64,000 nt of DNA from Tetragonia tetragonoides (Eukaryota > Streptophyta > Magnoliopsida > Caryophyllales > Aizoaceae), in assembly GCA_038025085.1 (NCBI GenBank), contig CM076143.1, forward strand, positions 38,857,001 to 38,921,000. Reading direction: 5' to 3'. The position numbers and the translations under genes were made by a program. The notes below the pieces were generated by a model that had not been told where the DNA came from, ran no database searches, and saw nothing but the letters and a program-made list of their open reading frames with translations. This document shows, in pieces, positions 38,701-50,959 of this stretch; position 1 is the stretch's first letter, and every line of letters begins with the position of its first letter.

Positions 38701-39996
38701 CTTAGATGCAAAGCACTTAGAAAGTACAGAATGCGTCGCACCACTATCAATCAAAACAAAAGCGAGAAGAGAATGAACAAGAAAAGTACCAGCGATCACG
38801 TTCTGGCTTTCTTCTGCTTCATTGCGATTCATCACAAAGATTCTACCATTAACCCCTCTATTATTGTTGTTGTTGTTGTTGTTAGGCGCGGGATTAGCAG
38901 TAACAGGAGCTTGAACTTGGTTGTTCACAGCAGGAGTAGCATTGTTGCGGCTGTTGTTGTTGTTGTAACCCCCGTTTCCACGGTAGTTACCACCATTACC
39001 ACGATAGCCATTGTTATTCCCACCACGATTGTAGTTGTTATCGCGGTTCTGCCCATTACCATTCCTACCTCGGCTCCAACATTCAGAAGCTTTGTGACCT
39101 GGTTTGTTGCACTCATAGCATTGCAACACGTCACCTCGACAGTTCTTACCGGCATGGGTCTTGTTACAGCGAGTACAAGGCGTATTCCTTCTGGCCATTA
39201 TCGTAGCTTGATGACTATTCGAATCACGATTTCTATTCGCATTGTGGTTCTGAGCACCTTGGTAGCTGTTGTTGCCATTCGGTCTTGGCCTCTTATCGCC
39301 GTTATTCGATTGCGATGGATTGCCTTCGTCGCGCTTGTTCTTTCCCAAATGCGTGTCACGACGTCCAACAATCCTCTGCTGGTTCAGGGCCTTGTCATAG
39401 GATTCCTGAAAAGTGATAGATTGTCCAGCGACAAAATGTTGAATATCCCATTCCAGTCCGTCCTCGAACCTTTCGATTCGCTCAGCTTCAGTTGTTAGCA
39501 GATTAGGAGCAAAAATAGCAAGCTCGTTGAACTTGGCAGCATACTCGGCCACAGACAGCTTGTCTTGGCTTAACCCTTCCAACTCACGCTGCTTCAGGCG
39601 TCGTAGAGCACTAGGATAAAATCTAGCACGAATGGAAACCTTAAAACGATCCCAATTAAAGTTCGGCGTTGCAAGTAAATCAGTTCTCACATCATTCCAC
39701 CACTTGTTAGCTTCGCCCTTCAGATAGTACGTCGCAGAGCTAACTTTCATGTTGTTAGGCCGATTTGTAGCCAGAAAGAACTTCTCGAACTCGATGATCC
39801 AAGTCTCCAGCTTTGTTGGATCGGCACCACCTTCAAATGTAGGAGGTTTAAGAGCGTCAAAATCTCGGAAACTACGCGCTGCAGAGGCTTGTGCGGTTTC
39901 CATCTCTTCTTGGCATGCCATTTGTCGTGCCATGATCTCGACCACATCAGTCAGACCATCCTCGAGTCTAGCGATTCTATCGACGTTGGTTGACAT
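35795..39996 (-). pseudogene. Chromovirus gag-pol polyprotein, disrupted
   Basis: Gag begins MSTNVDRIARLEDGLTDVVE at 39996 and has the core PPTFEGGADPTKLETWI, RARFYPSALRRLK, the knuckle CYECNKPGHKASEC, and a long Asn/Gly-rich linker. Protease has LIDSGATHSVL. A TGA at 38095-38097 separates RT, which carries [19 protein letters not shown] and the active site [12 protein letters not shown], with a frameshift near 37800. RNase H (about 37510-37000) has at least two stops but keeps [11 protein letters not shown] and DALSRK. Integrase shows the HHCC region ([15 protein letters not shown]), Asp in [10 protein letters not shown], Asp in VSDRDSRF and Glu in [11 protein letters not shown] shift near 35960 is followed by the C-terminal start (EEFEVGSKVLLRVSP), then truncation. 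The chromodomain expected in this clade is missing. Confidence 0.9.
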
Positions 39997-40018
39997 TTTC
40001 GCGAATCTGAGAATATAA

Positions 40019-40684
40019 AAGTAATGGTATAAACATCATTCACACAATTTGCACATCTCGATCCATTAAGGTATAATTGAGAGAAGTAGGTTGTAATTGA
40101 AACCTTTCTCTTGACATTTAGCATATAGCATATAAGTTTCGATGATCGACCTTACAGCGTAGGTCTAAGCAACATACTTGCTTTATTGTTCTCAGTTCTC
40201 ATGCGTAATAGTTCGATAGGCATACAATACACTTTAGACATGTAGGTTTCACATGAATAGACAAAGATGTTCATAATGCACATAAAGAGGCTTCATACTA
40301 TTTTAGTAGGGCAATAGCTAATCACACTTAATCATATTGATATGCTTTAGCACTTGGGTCACAAGAGAGTTGATAATGCTCAACAAAAATTTTGCCATAA
40401 TTTCGACATGAATTTCCCATCATGTCACGACAATAAGAGATAGCAATCATGCTTTTGGTCAATCATGAAAATATGTGACACACAATGATATAAACGAATC
40501 ATAATGACTTTCATATAATCAAATGAAATACTATTGCAATAGGATAGATTGCAAAATAGATAAGAGTCAAAAATAATTGTTGCTTAGGCAACTACACACC
40601 ATCATCAAACTTGACCACGCAGGGCCATCATAAAAGTGGAATAATGTTTCTAATCAAAACGACTAACTCTAGCCAACAAAATAA
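40019..40684 (-). other. Spacer between the extra ORF and gag
   Basis: About 670 bp of AT-rich DNA without coding signature; it may hold splice or translation signals for gag but none could be identified. Confidence 0.5.
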
Positions 40685-41677
40685 CTAAACATCAACTGGG
40701 TTTTTCTTCGATCCGGGAGGCGTATCATCATCATCATCCCTCCTTGGATTCACTTCCCTACATGGAGTGTAAGGATGCTCGTCACCTCTAAACTTTTGAG
40801 GCATGAAGCGCCTACTAAAGTTATCCACGAGTTTGCGCTTCTTAGACCAGCAGCTTTCACAAATGTCCTTTGGAGCAGGCACTAGAACGTGATTTACCTT
40901 CCACTCGAACTCAGACAAACATAGCTCATTGCCAACACCTTAAAAAGTCAGCGCCCAACGATTACCTTTTCCATACTTCCCATCGTTGATGTAGCCACTC
41001 CTCAGTACCACATCATCATACTTCTCCTTGAGACCTCTCCAAGGATGTAGGTTGGGTAAGCCAGCTAGTAAGAGTTCTACCCAGAAACCTTGGTGTATCC
41101 TCGTACGGTTCTCATATTCGTAACGCTCAATCGTAGTGAATGCGCGATCAATGTAGGCATGGATGTCATCTCACTCGGCATCAGTGGCAAAGAAAGGCTC
41201 CACAGGAGGAGATACATCAGCAGTAGGCGAAGGAGGTACAGAGTTGTTGCCGTTTGCATCACCAATATCCTCTAAGTCTGGCATGCTAGGTGAATCAGGG
41301 ACACCAGCTCCATACTCGAAACGCATCTCTAGTTCCACAGAGTTAGGCTCAAAACTTGGCTCAACAGCAGGAGCATCGTCAGCCTCAGGTTCGGACTCGG
41401 TAGGTTCCTCTTCAGGATTAAGATCCTCGTTAGCATCCAAGTCGTGATTAGGCTCTATTGGAACGTCATCGTCACGAGCATCAGGCGCGGGTTGGTCCAC
41501 CTCGTGCGCGCCATTGCCTTGCGCCACAAGGGCAGCCGCGGCCTCGTCACGCTCGCCGTGTGTAGGCTCACTATCGGAGATGTCTACATACTCCAGCTCG
41601 TTCTCGAGTGCAACAATCATCGCTCGTGGTTTTCTACCTCTAGTCGATTTCATCGCGGTCAAACGAGTAATTGCCAT
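40685..41677 (-). pseudogene. Extra ORF upstream of gag in the chromovirus, unknown function
   Basis: One reading frame of about 331 codons, interrupted only by two stops (TGA near 41168 and TAA near 40940). It begins MAITRLTAMKSTRGRKPRA (basic), passes into a very acidic, Pro/Glu/Asp-rich region, then an ordered-looking part (YIDRAFTTIERYEYENRTRI, HPWRGLKEKYDDVVLRSG). It ends with a Cys pair in KDICESCWSKKRKL, a basic stretch and an Asp run. The same start is found again in the duplicated leader at 34930-35110, showing that this ORF belongs to the element. It lies between primer site and gag, in the sense direction. I do not recognise the family; a DNA- or RNA-binding accessory protein would fit the charge pattern, but that is a guess. 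Confidence 0.6.
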
Positions 41678-41854
41678 CTACAAAAGGGCAATCAAACAAT
41701 AAGAACATTTAAATCACAATTAAGGTGATTTCAAGTAATTCCTATCTTCTAGGACTACTACGCTCAACGGCTTTAATTATATTTTATTTTTCCAAAAATG
41801 AAACTAATCTTTATTAATTCATTTATTAAACCTATGCAACCTTTTAAACCTAGG

Positions 41855-41866
41855 GCTCTGATACCA
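41855..41866 (-). promoter_or_regulatory. Primer-binding site, initiator Met tRNA (chromovirus)
   Basis: On the minus strand TGGTATCAGAGC follows the LTR end TGTTACA after two bases. A second copy lies at 35274-35285 in the composite region. Confidence 0.85.
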
Positions 41867-41868
41867 TT

Positions 41869-43980
41869 TGTAACACCCCCGAATTCTCAACGATTTTCAG
41901 GGAACTATCGACGTCGCTGTACACGACTCGACACTGCCGAACCGTCATGAACCCAAGGGAATGCTACTGCAAAATTTATCGCTAAGGAGTAAATGCTAAG
42001 CAGAAAGGAAAACTAGGTATCAAAGGAAACATCTAAACAAATTAAACATAAATATCAGAGTTGTCTATCCAGCGGTCTTAAGTCCATTATAGTTTTATTA
42101 CAACTTTGCCTTCAAGGGCACAAACCAAACTCCCAAATAATCTAAGGTAACCAATAAATCCATAGTTCTAAACAAACAGCCTACATTCAACCTTCTAGCA
42201 AAGCGTCCTCACTCAGCTACACCTGCACTTTGGTTTCCGTGACGGAAACAAGGTACAGAAGAAAAAGAGAAGAAACAAAAGAAAACAAAAGTCAGATAAA
42301 CTGAATAAACGTCGTCCATACCCAGTAAAAACACTTTCGCAAACCTTACCTGGGGTTTAGAAGAATCATTGAAATTCATTGCATGCACCAGTAGTCATAC
42401 AATCAAGCACACGCATACTTCAATTACATGCAATTCTTGCTTTAGTGATCATTCGAACACAAATAGATAAACCATCTTGATTAGAGAGATAAGAGAGCGA
42501 ATAGAACAGCGATTACCCATACTGTTCATAGATAGATATAGACATGCCATGGACTTACGCTAGTGTATACTCACACTACCTCTAACATAATAATCGATAT
42601 GTAGAGAATTAAACAATGTGGAATGATCCGTCCCGAACACACTACGAGGTGTCCATAAAAGTAACTTGGGAATCACGCATCCCTAGACTACATCAATTAG
42701 ATAAGTCTCGATAGCTCGGCCACTCCTAGGGATCCATTAGGAGTCTTATTCTTATTTAATTCAATTCACATACTTGCATTGATTGACCTAGTGGTACAAC
42801 GAGACCACGACATACTACTTCATTTCATGCTCATGATAATGAATAATAATAACGACGATTACGACATGAGGGCATATTAACAAAAGTCATGCTTCATATA
42901 TGTCTAACGAAAATTCGGCAGCACTTCGGCAGTAAATCATGATATCCAAAAATTACACTTTCACAAATAAACCATCCAATATAATAATAGGTGCTCATTA
43001 GTACTCAATAATATCCCATTCCAAATAGCACATATTATTATATCATAATAATATTAGAAATTCAACATCGCCATAATTAAACATTAATTAGCATATGAAC
43101 TAATTAATTAACGAAACTTTATAAACTTATCATACTCAATATAAATCATATTTACAGCGAAGAATATATTTCAAATTCTCATAATTAACGACGATATAAT
43201 TTAATCATGCTTCGCATATTAAATTCACAATAATAATCAATTAGCACATAACACATCAAATGTCACTAATAAAACCTCGGGGAATTTCAGGTTGCTTCAA
43301 CTAGAGAACTCATCATTTACCAATAAGAGTGAGTTATATAAAGGGTGCTCTACCCATACACAAAAGTGTGAAATGGACTTCGAGCAAGCTCATACGAGAT
43401 AAAACTTCTAAAAACATGTTTTTCGTTGTAAGCATTTCCATATATTCTGTTTTCTATTCTGACATGTCAAATTTACTAGGACAATAGTCCATAATAATAA
43501 ACACAACTTCCAACTTACTGCTTTCAGTATTTTGCATAAGAAATGACATTAAAGCTTGATTACCTTCGTAAGATGGCAACGGTTCCTAGGTGAGCCATAT
43601 ATGAAGCAGCTTTGGAAAGAGCTGAATCAAAGTAGGGTATCAATTTCGGATTCATCGTACTTGTTCCTGACCTGTTCATCAGTTTAATCACTCACTAATT
43701 AGATCCCCCAAACGTTATATCACTCAAGGGAGAAGCAGTATATGCACTCAACACATCACAATATATCACTTAAAGGATAAACAATAGATGCACTCAACAC
43801 TCCACAATATATCACTGCAAAGTCCAAATTCAAAACTAAATATGTACTTTCTGCATTCCAAAATGGCTGCAAATTTGAGCTCTTAATCACTTCTACAGGA
43901 GCAATGCACGTAGAAAGGAAGTGAAGAAGATAATTATTAAGACTTGCACAAAGAAAAGGAAAAAAATTAGACTTTTTATG
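41869..43980 (-). repeat. 5' LTR of the chromovirus, right end approximate
   Basis: Begins TGTAACACCCCCGAATTC; the first 507 bp match 35288-35794. From there to about 43.9 kb the DNA is AT-rich, non-coding and LTR-like, but has no second copy in the window to define the border. Confidence 0.6.
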
Positions 43981-43989
43981 GGGTTCTTT

Positions 43990-44140
43990 TTTTGGAGAGG
44001 TACACTATTCATGCATATGCGCAAAAACTAAATACATATATATAGACAAAACCCTAAAAGATATTTTTTTTTTTTGGGAGGTACATTATTCATGCATATG
44101 CGCAAAAACTAAATACATATAGAAAAAACCGTAAAAGATA
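43990..44140. repeat. Tandem duplication of about 80 bp
   Basis: GAGGTACACTATTCATGCAT (from about 43997) and GAGGTACATTATTCATGCAT (from about 44078) start two near-identical units that continue through GCGCAAAAACTAAATACATA. Confidence 0.75.
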
Positions 44141-44300
44141 TAATCTCAACAAGTAGTTTCAGTGAGTGATTCGACACTCTTATCCCTTAACGGTTCGAAT
44201 CTTGGGAATGGAAATAGTGTTTATTGGGAGTAGCATTTTACCCCTTAGTAGGTTGACCCGGTGCGATCAGAATTAGCAATATCCCAAAGAATTTAAAAAA
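44140..44300 (+). mobile_element. Probable tRNA-derived SINE
   Basis: A Pol III box B (GGTTCGAATCT, 44192-44202) is followed by a body with TTTACCCCTTAGTAGGTTGA and CCGGTGCGATCAGAATTAGC, a pattern common in plant SINE tails, and an A-rich end (44290-44310). Box A is poorly preserved. Not a functional tRNA. Confidence 0.45.
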
Positions 44301-44462
44301 CAAAAAAAAAGAAGAGAGAGAGAGATAATCTGAAAATCGCTAGAAATTTACTTGTCACCAACCGGTTAACATATACGTGAAACATGTGAGCCTTCCACAA
44401 CGGTAATATTTTCCTAAAATAAATCGCTTGACTTGATCTGATAATGATATGTGACAGAAAAT

Positions 44463-47400
44463 GTATGTTACAGAAAAAGTACTCGCCAAACCTCGCCTCC
44501 TCCACTCCATGTCTTGTCAACCCACGTCCCCTCCCCCACAACACCCCGGGCCCGCCAGGCACCCACCACAACCACGCACACCGCCCCAGCCCGCACCCAC
44601 CCCACACCTCTCGCGTTTGTGCGTGCATGTGTGTGTGCGCGCCTCTGTCGCCACCCTCTGAGCCCTCTCGCCCCCTCTCTCTCTATATGCTCGCCCTCCC
44701 TCTCGCTCGCCCCTATCTCTTCCCGCCCTCCTGCGACACCTCTCCCAGCGCCTCCTTTCCCCGCCCTTTCGCCCCCCTCTTTCCACTCCACGCCCTTCCC
44801 TCCCCATCTCTCTCTCCCGCCCTTCTCTCTCCCTACCCTCCTGCGCCCCTTCTCCTGCGCCCCCTGTCTCTCTCCCTCCCTCCCTCTCTCTCCCCGACCT
44901 CCTGCCCCCCGCGCTCCCTCTCTCTCCCCGCCCTCTCCACACCACCTCTCCCCTCTCTCCTGCGCCCCTTGCCTATCTCCTTGCCCTTTGGTGCCCCCTC
45001 CCCCTCTCTCTCCCGCACCTCTCTCTTCCTGCCCTCCAGCTCCCCTTCTCCCCGCCACCTCTCCCCGATCCCCTCTCCTCCGCGCCTCCTATCTCTTTCC
45101 CGCCAACGCCCCCTCTCCCCGCCCTCCCTCTCTTTCCCCGAGCTCCTGCGCCTCCGCCCTCTCTCTCTCTCCCCGCCCTCTCGCGTCCCCTCTCCCCTCT
45201 TTCCCGCTCCCCTTGCCTCTCTCCCTGCCCTCCTGCGCCCCCCTTTCCACTCTCTCCCACGCCCCCTATCTCTTTCCCGCCAACGCCCCCTCTCCCCGAC
45301 CTCCCTCTCTCTCCCCGAGCTCCCCCGCCCTCCCTTTCTTTCCACGAGCTCCTGTGCCCCCGCCCTCTCTCTCTCCCCGCCCTCTCGCGCCCCCTCTCTC
45401 CCTCGCCTCTTGCCTCTCTCCCTGCCCTCCTGCGGCCCCTATCTCCCTCCCAGCCCTCCAGCGCCCCCTCTGTCTGCCCACCCTCTCCCCCCATCTCTCT
45501 CTCCACGCCCCTCCCTCCCCGCCCTCCCCTCCCCCTCTCTCACCCGCCCTCCTGCGCTCCCTCTCCCCGCCCTCTCTCTCCCCCTGCGCCCATTCTCCCC
45601 GCTCTCTCTCCAAACGCCTCCGAGCCTCTCTCCCCGCCCTTTCTCCGCGCCCTCCCCCTCTCACTCTCTCTCTCTCTCTGCCCTCCCTCCCCCTCTCACT
45701 CTCTCTCTCCGCCCTCCCTCCCCCTCTCACTCTCCCCACCCTCCTGCCCTTGCTCTCTCTCCACACCCCTCCGAGCCTCTCTCCTCGCTCTCTCTCCGCG
45801 CCCTCCCCCTCTCACTCACTCTCTCCACCCTCCCGCCCCCGTCCCCCTCTCACTCTCTCTCCCCGCCCTCCCCTCCTCCCGCCCTCCCTGTCACTCTCTC
45901 TCTCCGCCCTCCCTCCCCCTCTCACTCTCCCCACCCTCCGGCCCCCCTCCCCCTCTCACTCTCTCTCTCCGCCCTCCCTGTCACTCTCTCTCTCCGCCCT
46001 CCCTCCCCCTCTCACTCTCCCCACCCTCCGGCCCCCCTCCCCCTCTCACTCTCTCTCTCCGCCCTCCCTCTCCCTCTCACTCTCCCCACCCTCCCACCCC
46101 CTCTCCGTGCCCTGCCTCTCTCTCCCGACCTCTTGCGCCCCGTCCCCTCTCCACGCCCTCTCGCGCCCCCTTCCTCTCTCCCTGCCCTCCTGCGCCCCCG
46201 CTCCGCTCTTTCCTGCGCCTCTTATCTCTCTCCCTGCCCTCTCGCCCCCTCTCCGCTCTCTTTCCACAGCCCTTCGAGCCTCTCTCCCGCCCTCCCCCTC
46301 TCAGTCTCTCTCCCCACCCTCCCCCCGTATGTTACAGAAAAAGTACTCGCCAAACCTCGCCTCCTCCACTCCATGTCTTGTCAACCCACGTCCCCTCCCC
46401 CACAACACCCCGGGCCCGCCCGGCACCCACCACAACCACGCACACCACCCCAGCCCGCACCCACCTCACACCTCTCGCGTTTGTGCGTGCATGTGTGTGT
46501 GCGCGCCTCTCTCGCCACCCTCTGAGCCCTCTCGCCCCCTCTCTCTCTATATGCTCGCCCTCCCTCTCGCTCGCCCCTATCTCTTCCCGCCCTCCTGCGA
46601 CACCTCTCCCAGCGCCTCCTTTCCCCGCCCTTTCGCCCCCCTCTTTCCACTCCACGCCCCTCCCTCCCCATCTCTCTCTCCCTCCCTTCTCTCTCCCTAC
46701 CCTCCTGCGCCCCTTCTCCCGCGCCCCCTGTCTCTCTCCCTCCCTCCCTCTCTCTCCCTGACCTCCTGCCCCCCGTGCTCCCTCTCTCTCCCCGCCCTCT
46801 CCACACCACCTCTCCCCTCTCTCCTTCTGCGCCTTGCCTATCTCCTTGCGCTTCGGTGCGCCCTCCCCCTCTCTTTCCCGCACCTCTCTCTTCCTGCCCT
46901 CCAGCTCCCCTTCTCCCCGCCACCTCTCCCCGATCCCCTCTCCTCCGCGCCTCCTATCTCTTTCCCGCCAACGCCCCCTCTCCCCGCCCTCCCTCTCTTT
47001 CCCCGAGCTCCTGCGACTCCGCCCTCTCTCTCTCTCCCCGCCCTCTCGCGCCCCCTCTCCCCTCTTTCCCGCTCCCCTTGCCTCTCTCCCTGCCCTCCTG
47101 CGACCCCCTTTCCACTCTCTCCCACGCCCCCTATCTCTGTCCCGCCAACGCCCCCTCTCCCCGACCTCCCTCTCTATCCCCTAGCTCCCCGCCCTCCCTT
47201 TCTTTCCACGAGCTCCTGTGCCCCCGCCCTCTTTCTCTCCCCGCCCTCTCGCGCCCCCTCTCTACCGCGCCCCTTGCCCCTCTCCCTGCCCTACTGCGGC
47301 CCCTATCTCTCTCCCCGCCCTCCAGCACCCCCTCTGTCTGCCCACCCTCTCCCCCCATCTCTCTCTCCACGCCCCTCCCTCCCCGCCCTCCCCTACCCCT

Positions 47401-48230
47401 CTCTCACCCCGCCCTCCTCCGCTCCCTCTCCCCGCCCTCTCTCCCCCCCTGCGCCCATTCTCCCCGCTCTCTCTCTACACGCCTCCGAGCCTCTCTCCCC
47501 GCCCTTTCTCCGCGCCCTCCCCCTCTCACTCTCTCTCTCTCCGCCCTCCCTCCCCCTCTCACTCTCCCCACCCTCCCGCCCTTGCTCTCTCTCCACACCC
47601 CTCCGAGCCTCTCTCTTCGCGCCCTCCCCCTCTCACTCACTCTCCCCACCCTCCTGGCCCCGTCCCCCTCTCACTCTCTCTCCCCGCCCTCCCCTCCTCC
47701 CGCCCTCCCTGTCACTCTCTCTCTCCGCCCTCCCTCCCCCTCTCACTCTCCCCACCCTCCGGCCCCCCTCCCCCTCTCACTCTTCTCTCTCCGCCCTCCC
47801 TCTCCCTCTCACTCTCCCCACCCTCCCACCCCCTCTCCGCGCCCTGCCTCTCTCTCCCCGACCTCCTACGCCCCGTCACCTCTCCCCGCCCTCTCGCGCC
47901 CCCTTCCTCTCTCCCTGCCCTCCTGCGCCTCTTATCTCTCTCCCCGCCCTCTCGCCCCCTCTCCGCTCTCTTTCCACAGCCCTCCGAGCCTCTCTCCCGC
48001 CCTCCCCCTCTCAGTCTCTCTCCCCACCCTCCTCCCTCCCCCCCTCACTCTCTCTCCCCGCGCTCTCACCCCTTCTCTCTCTCTCTCTCCACCCTCCCCC
48101 TCCCTCCCTGCCCTCCCCCTCCTTTCCCCTCTCTTCTTCTCTCTCTGCCCCTCCCTCTCTCCCCACCTCTTTCCCCCGCCCTCTCTGCCTCCCCTCTCTC
48201 TCTCCCGCCTCCTCGCTGCCTCACTCTCCG
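44463..48230. repeat. 3.8-kb polypyrimidine block: two 1864-bp repeats of CT-rich minisatellite
   Basis: GTATGTTACAGAAAAAGTAC occurs at 44463 and 46327; each is followed by the same approximately 180-bp mixed-sequence head and then some 1.6 kb of degenerate CCCTCTCTCTCC/CGCCCTCC units. The second unit ends near 48035 and CT-rich DNA continues to about 48230. The plus strand is almost free of A and poor in G, so stops are nearly absent in all its frames. The large Pro/Ser/Leu frames are a composition effect and are not annotated as genes. Confidence 0.9.
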
Positions 48231-50250
48231 AATCTTGATCTATTAGAGCTATTGGCATTGAGACAGCATCAGAATCAACATCATGCATCTGCTGGAACAA
48301 GGCATAATGTGGTCAAACAAAAGCAGACACTACAAATTCTAGGTACAGAGATTCAAAAAAGCAAGAAAACTGATATGGTCAAAATAAGATGGAAAGGCTT
48401 CAAGGAAAACAGCATACATCTGATAAGAAATACACAAGCTAGATAGTAATGACCATAAATGATTCAAGACGAAAAAACCATCGAAATCGAGATGTAAAAA
48501 TGGAGTAATAAGTACAATATTCAGCAATTTGCTGAGGTGAAACTCATTGAGTTCTAGAGCTAAAAATTGGGAGGAAAAACACGGGAGAAACTTGCATGTG
48601 ATCAATTATGTTAATAAGTTTCACCTCATGATATTACTTGTCATCTTATCTTAAATTTTAAATTAGGGAAAGGACACAAAAGCGCAGACAATATAACTTG
48701 CTGACTCTCAGACATTTCATTTCATACCTTATGCAGTAGTCTTTTGTATTATGATTCTGAAGGCTTATTTCTGTGTTAATCTAGGGAACCATTGTTCATG
48801 CCATGCATTCGTATAAAGGTAAATATTTTATCCATTATTTTGAGATGCAATCCTGAATATATCACAACACTGAAAATTCATACTATAATACGATATCAGG
48901 TCCACTTAAAGGAACTCAATGACATTGTTAGAGCTTCATACAGAAAACAAGGAACTTATTACACATGGCACACACCCTGGGCAACGATGGTAGTTCATTA
49001 CTCAATATAAAGTGGTGTTTTTCATTCAGTCCAACACTCTATCAAGGTTATGGTAGCTAGGTGATCTCATTATTAACTATAGTAAAACAACAGAACAAAA
49101 TAATCTCATTAAAAAAATTAAGGAAAAATGATTCAAGAAATGGCTAGCAATCAAGGTTATCAGGTTTTGCTGATTGTCTGAGGCTGACCTTCAATTTTCA
49201 ATGAATTCTACATCAGCAAACTGAAAACCCAAAATGTTTCGCTTTTTGTCTTAAACAGATGAAAATAAACATATTTGAAAGTTGTTCAGTATTAAAGTAT
49301 CAACATAGAATTTTTGCTCTGTCGAGAAATGTTCACCTTTTTTACATAACAAAAATTTAATTTTCGGAATGTCCTAAAAGCTTTGGCTTCTGTACTCAGA
49401 AATCAGAGCCTAACACCTTAAGAGACATTAAGAGCTTAAGCCCTGAATCCTAATCAGAAATGAAAAGCTTTTTATTTTGATCGAAAAGTGAAAAAGCTTT
49501 TTGAATCTTCAACAAATAAGAAAGGATCAATTGTGACATACATTAAATGATTGGACCCACCACACCTCATGTAAAAAAATTAGATTTAAGAAAAAGTATA
49601 TATGTGTAAAAAAGTTTACAATATAAAATGATCAGAAATCCTCATAAAATCTAAGTACAAAGAACCCCAGTTTCATTAGATGTCGGTGAGTGACCCCCCT
49701 TATAGAAGCACCCACTGTCTTGGTCCAAAGAGAAGCCAAATACAACACCCTATCCCAAACTAGCTCCCTCGAATGGGATACCCCAGTAGAAACGCATACA
49801 TTACGCTCAAACAACATACACCAACAAATCGCCATCAATCATACTTCATATCGATAATGATCATTAAAGAAACAAAGGAATACCGACTCATCCAGGTCTA
49901 AAGATAGTATTCCTTTCCAAGTCAATCTAAAGCAACCCATAAAAGTGTCAATTTCTCTCCCTTCCCTTCCACTGAAAGCAAGTTCATTCTCTCCAAAGAT
50001 TTTAATAGGAAAAGTCAAAATGGCTGCTCATAAGAATTAAGGAGCTACACAGAGCACATTTTCCCTACAAAGCTAAATAGCTAATGACATAAAGTATCAA
50101 TAAGGAGAACACAAAAATACTAAAAAGCAGGAGAACCATGAATCCTCTAACATGAAGCTAAATAGCTAATGACAAAGACACAACAATGATAACAGAATCT
50201 GCCAATCTTGTTGAATCAGTCAACAACAACAACCCACAAGAACCCCAAAG
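48231..50250. other. AT-rich intergenic DNA
   Basis: Directly right of the CT block the minus strand reads QQMHDVDSDAVSMPIALIDQ after a CAG, which could be a fragment of a coding exon cut by the CT block, but no neighbouring exon was found. Otherwise no gene is seen apart from the LINE-like fragment at 49632-49838. Confidence 0.5.
49632..49838 (-). pseudogene. Fragment resembling the C-terminus of plant LINE reverse-transcriptase proteins
   Basis: A short frame with ICWCMLFERN followed by VWDRVLYLASLWT matches the order W-x-x-x-ERN ... V-x-x-x-LASLW seen after the zinc-knuckle of plant non-LTR RT proteins. It is only 68 codons, without RT core nearby, so at best a relic. Confidence 0.4.
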
Positions 50251-50959
50251 TCTCCACTGCTTCACTACAATAGTTCCCCACCAAGACCTCCTTCTAAGCT
50301 CTCCCATTACCATAGACTTTCACAGGTCAAGTTCAAACGAATAAGACCGCCCATAACAAATTTTTGTGCAGAAGTGAGGATAAGACCTCCCAAACCCCTT
50401 GCGCTTCAAGGACTTCAAGGCGATAGTGGGACAAGCTCATGAACTGCTAAGATTAAGACTTGTCAAATTGAAGATCACATGGAAAGCAAACGAAAATCTA
50501 TCATTCTCATCAAGGGAACTGCAGCCACAACTAACATAACAAGACAACATAACTCCAGTCTCCACTGCTTCACTACAATAGTTCCCCACCAAGACCTCCT
50601 TCTAAGCTCTCCCATTACCATAGACTTTCACAGGTCAAGTTCAAACGAATAAGACCTCCCATAACAAATTTTTGTGCAGAAGTGAGGATAAGACCTCCCA
50701 AACCCCTTGCGCTTCAAGGACTTCAAGGCGATAGTGGGACTAGCTCATGAACTGCTAAGATTAAGACTTGCCAAATTGAAGATCACATGGAAAGCAAACG
50801 AAAACCTATCATCCTCATCAAGGGAACTGCAGCCACAACTAACATAACAAGACAGCATAACTCCAGTCTCCACTGCTTCACTACAATAGTTCCCCACCAA
50901 GACCTCCTTCTAAGCTCTCCCATTACCATAGACTTTCACAGGTCAAGTTTAAATGAATA
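50251..50959. repeat. 308-bp tandem repeat, 2.3 copies
   Basis: TCTCCACTGCTTCACTACAA starts at 50251, 50559 and 50867, exactly 308 bp apart. The copies are nearly identical over the whole unit. The third, partial copy ends near 50950 and overlaps the putative last exon of the gene at 50923-51474. Confidence 0.9.

Larger units (their letters stand above)
34883..43980 (-). mobile_element. Ty3/gypsy chromovirus (Tekay/Del-like), rearranged; right border uncertain
   Basis: Minus-strand order: LTR (from 41869 rightward), tRNA-iMet primer site, an extra ORF (41677-40685), gag-protease-RT-RNase H-integrase (39996-35795), then LTR fragments. The left side is composite: 34883-34929 is the last 47 bp of an LTR, 34930-35287 repeats the leader and start of the extra ORF, and 35288-35794 is 507 bp of LTR fused directly to the integrase end. 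LTRs begin TGTAACACCC. A right end with CA and an ACCAA duplication matching 34878-34882 was not located, so 43980 is approximate. Confidence 0.75.

Noticed and set aside
38731..39498. Long plus-strand frame opposite gag (255 codons, Val/Thr/Ile-rich).
   Set aside because: Shadow of the Asn/Gly-rich gag linker on the other strand.
44357..44361. ACCAA as the right target duplication of the chromovirus.
   Set aside because: The preceding bases are not a CA LTR end, a SINE lies between, and the following sequence does not continue the interrupted mobile-domain gene.
44444..48446. Very long Pro/Ser/Leu-rich open frames on the plus strand (693, 1331, 487 and 342 codons) and Arg/Glu/Gly-rich frames on the minus strand.
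   Set aside because: They are caused by the near absence of A and G in the CT-rich repeat; several frames are open at once and no domain, start context or codon pattern supports a protein.
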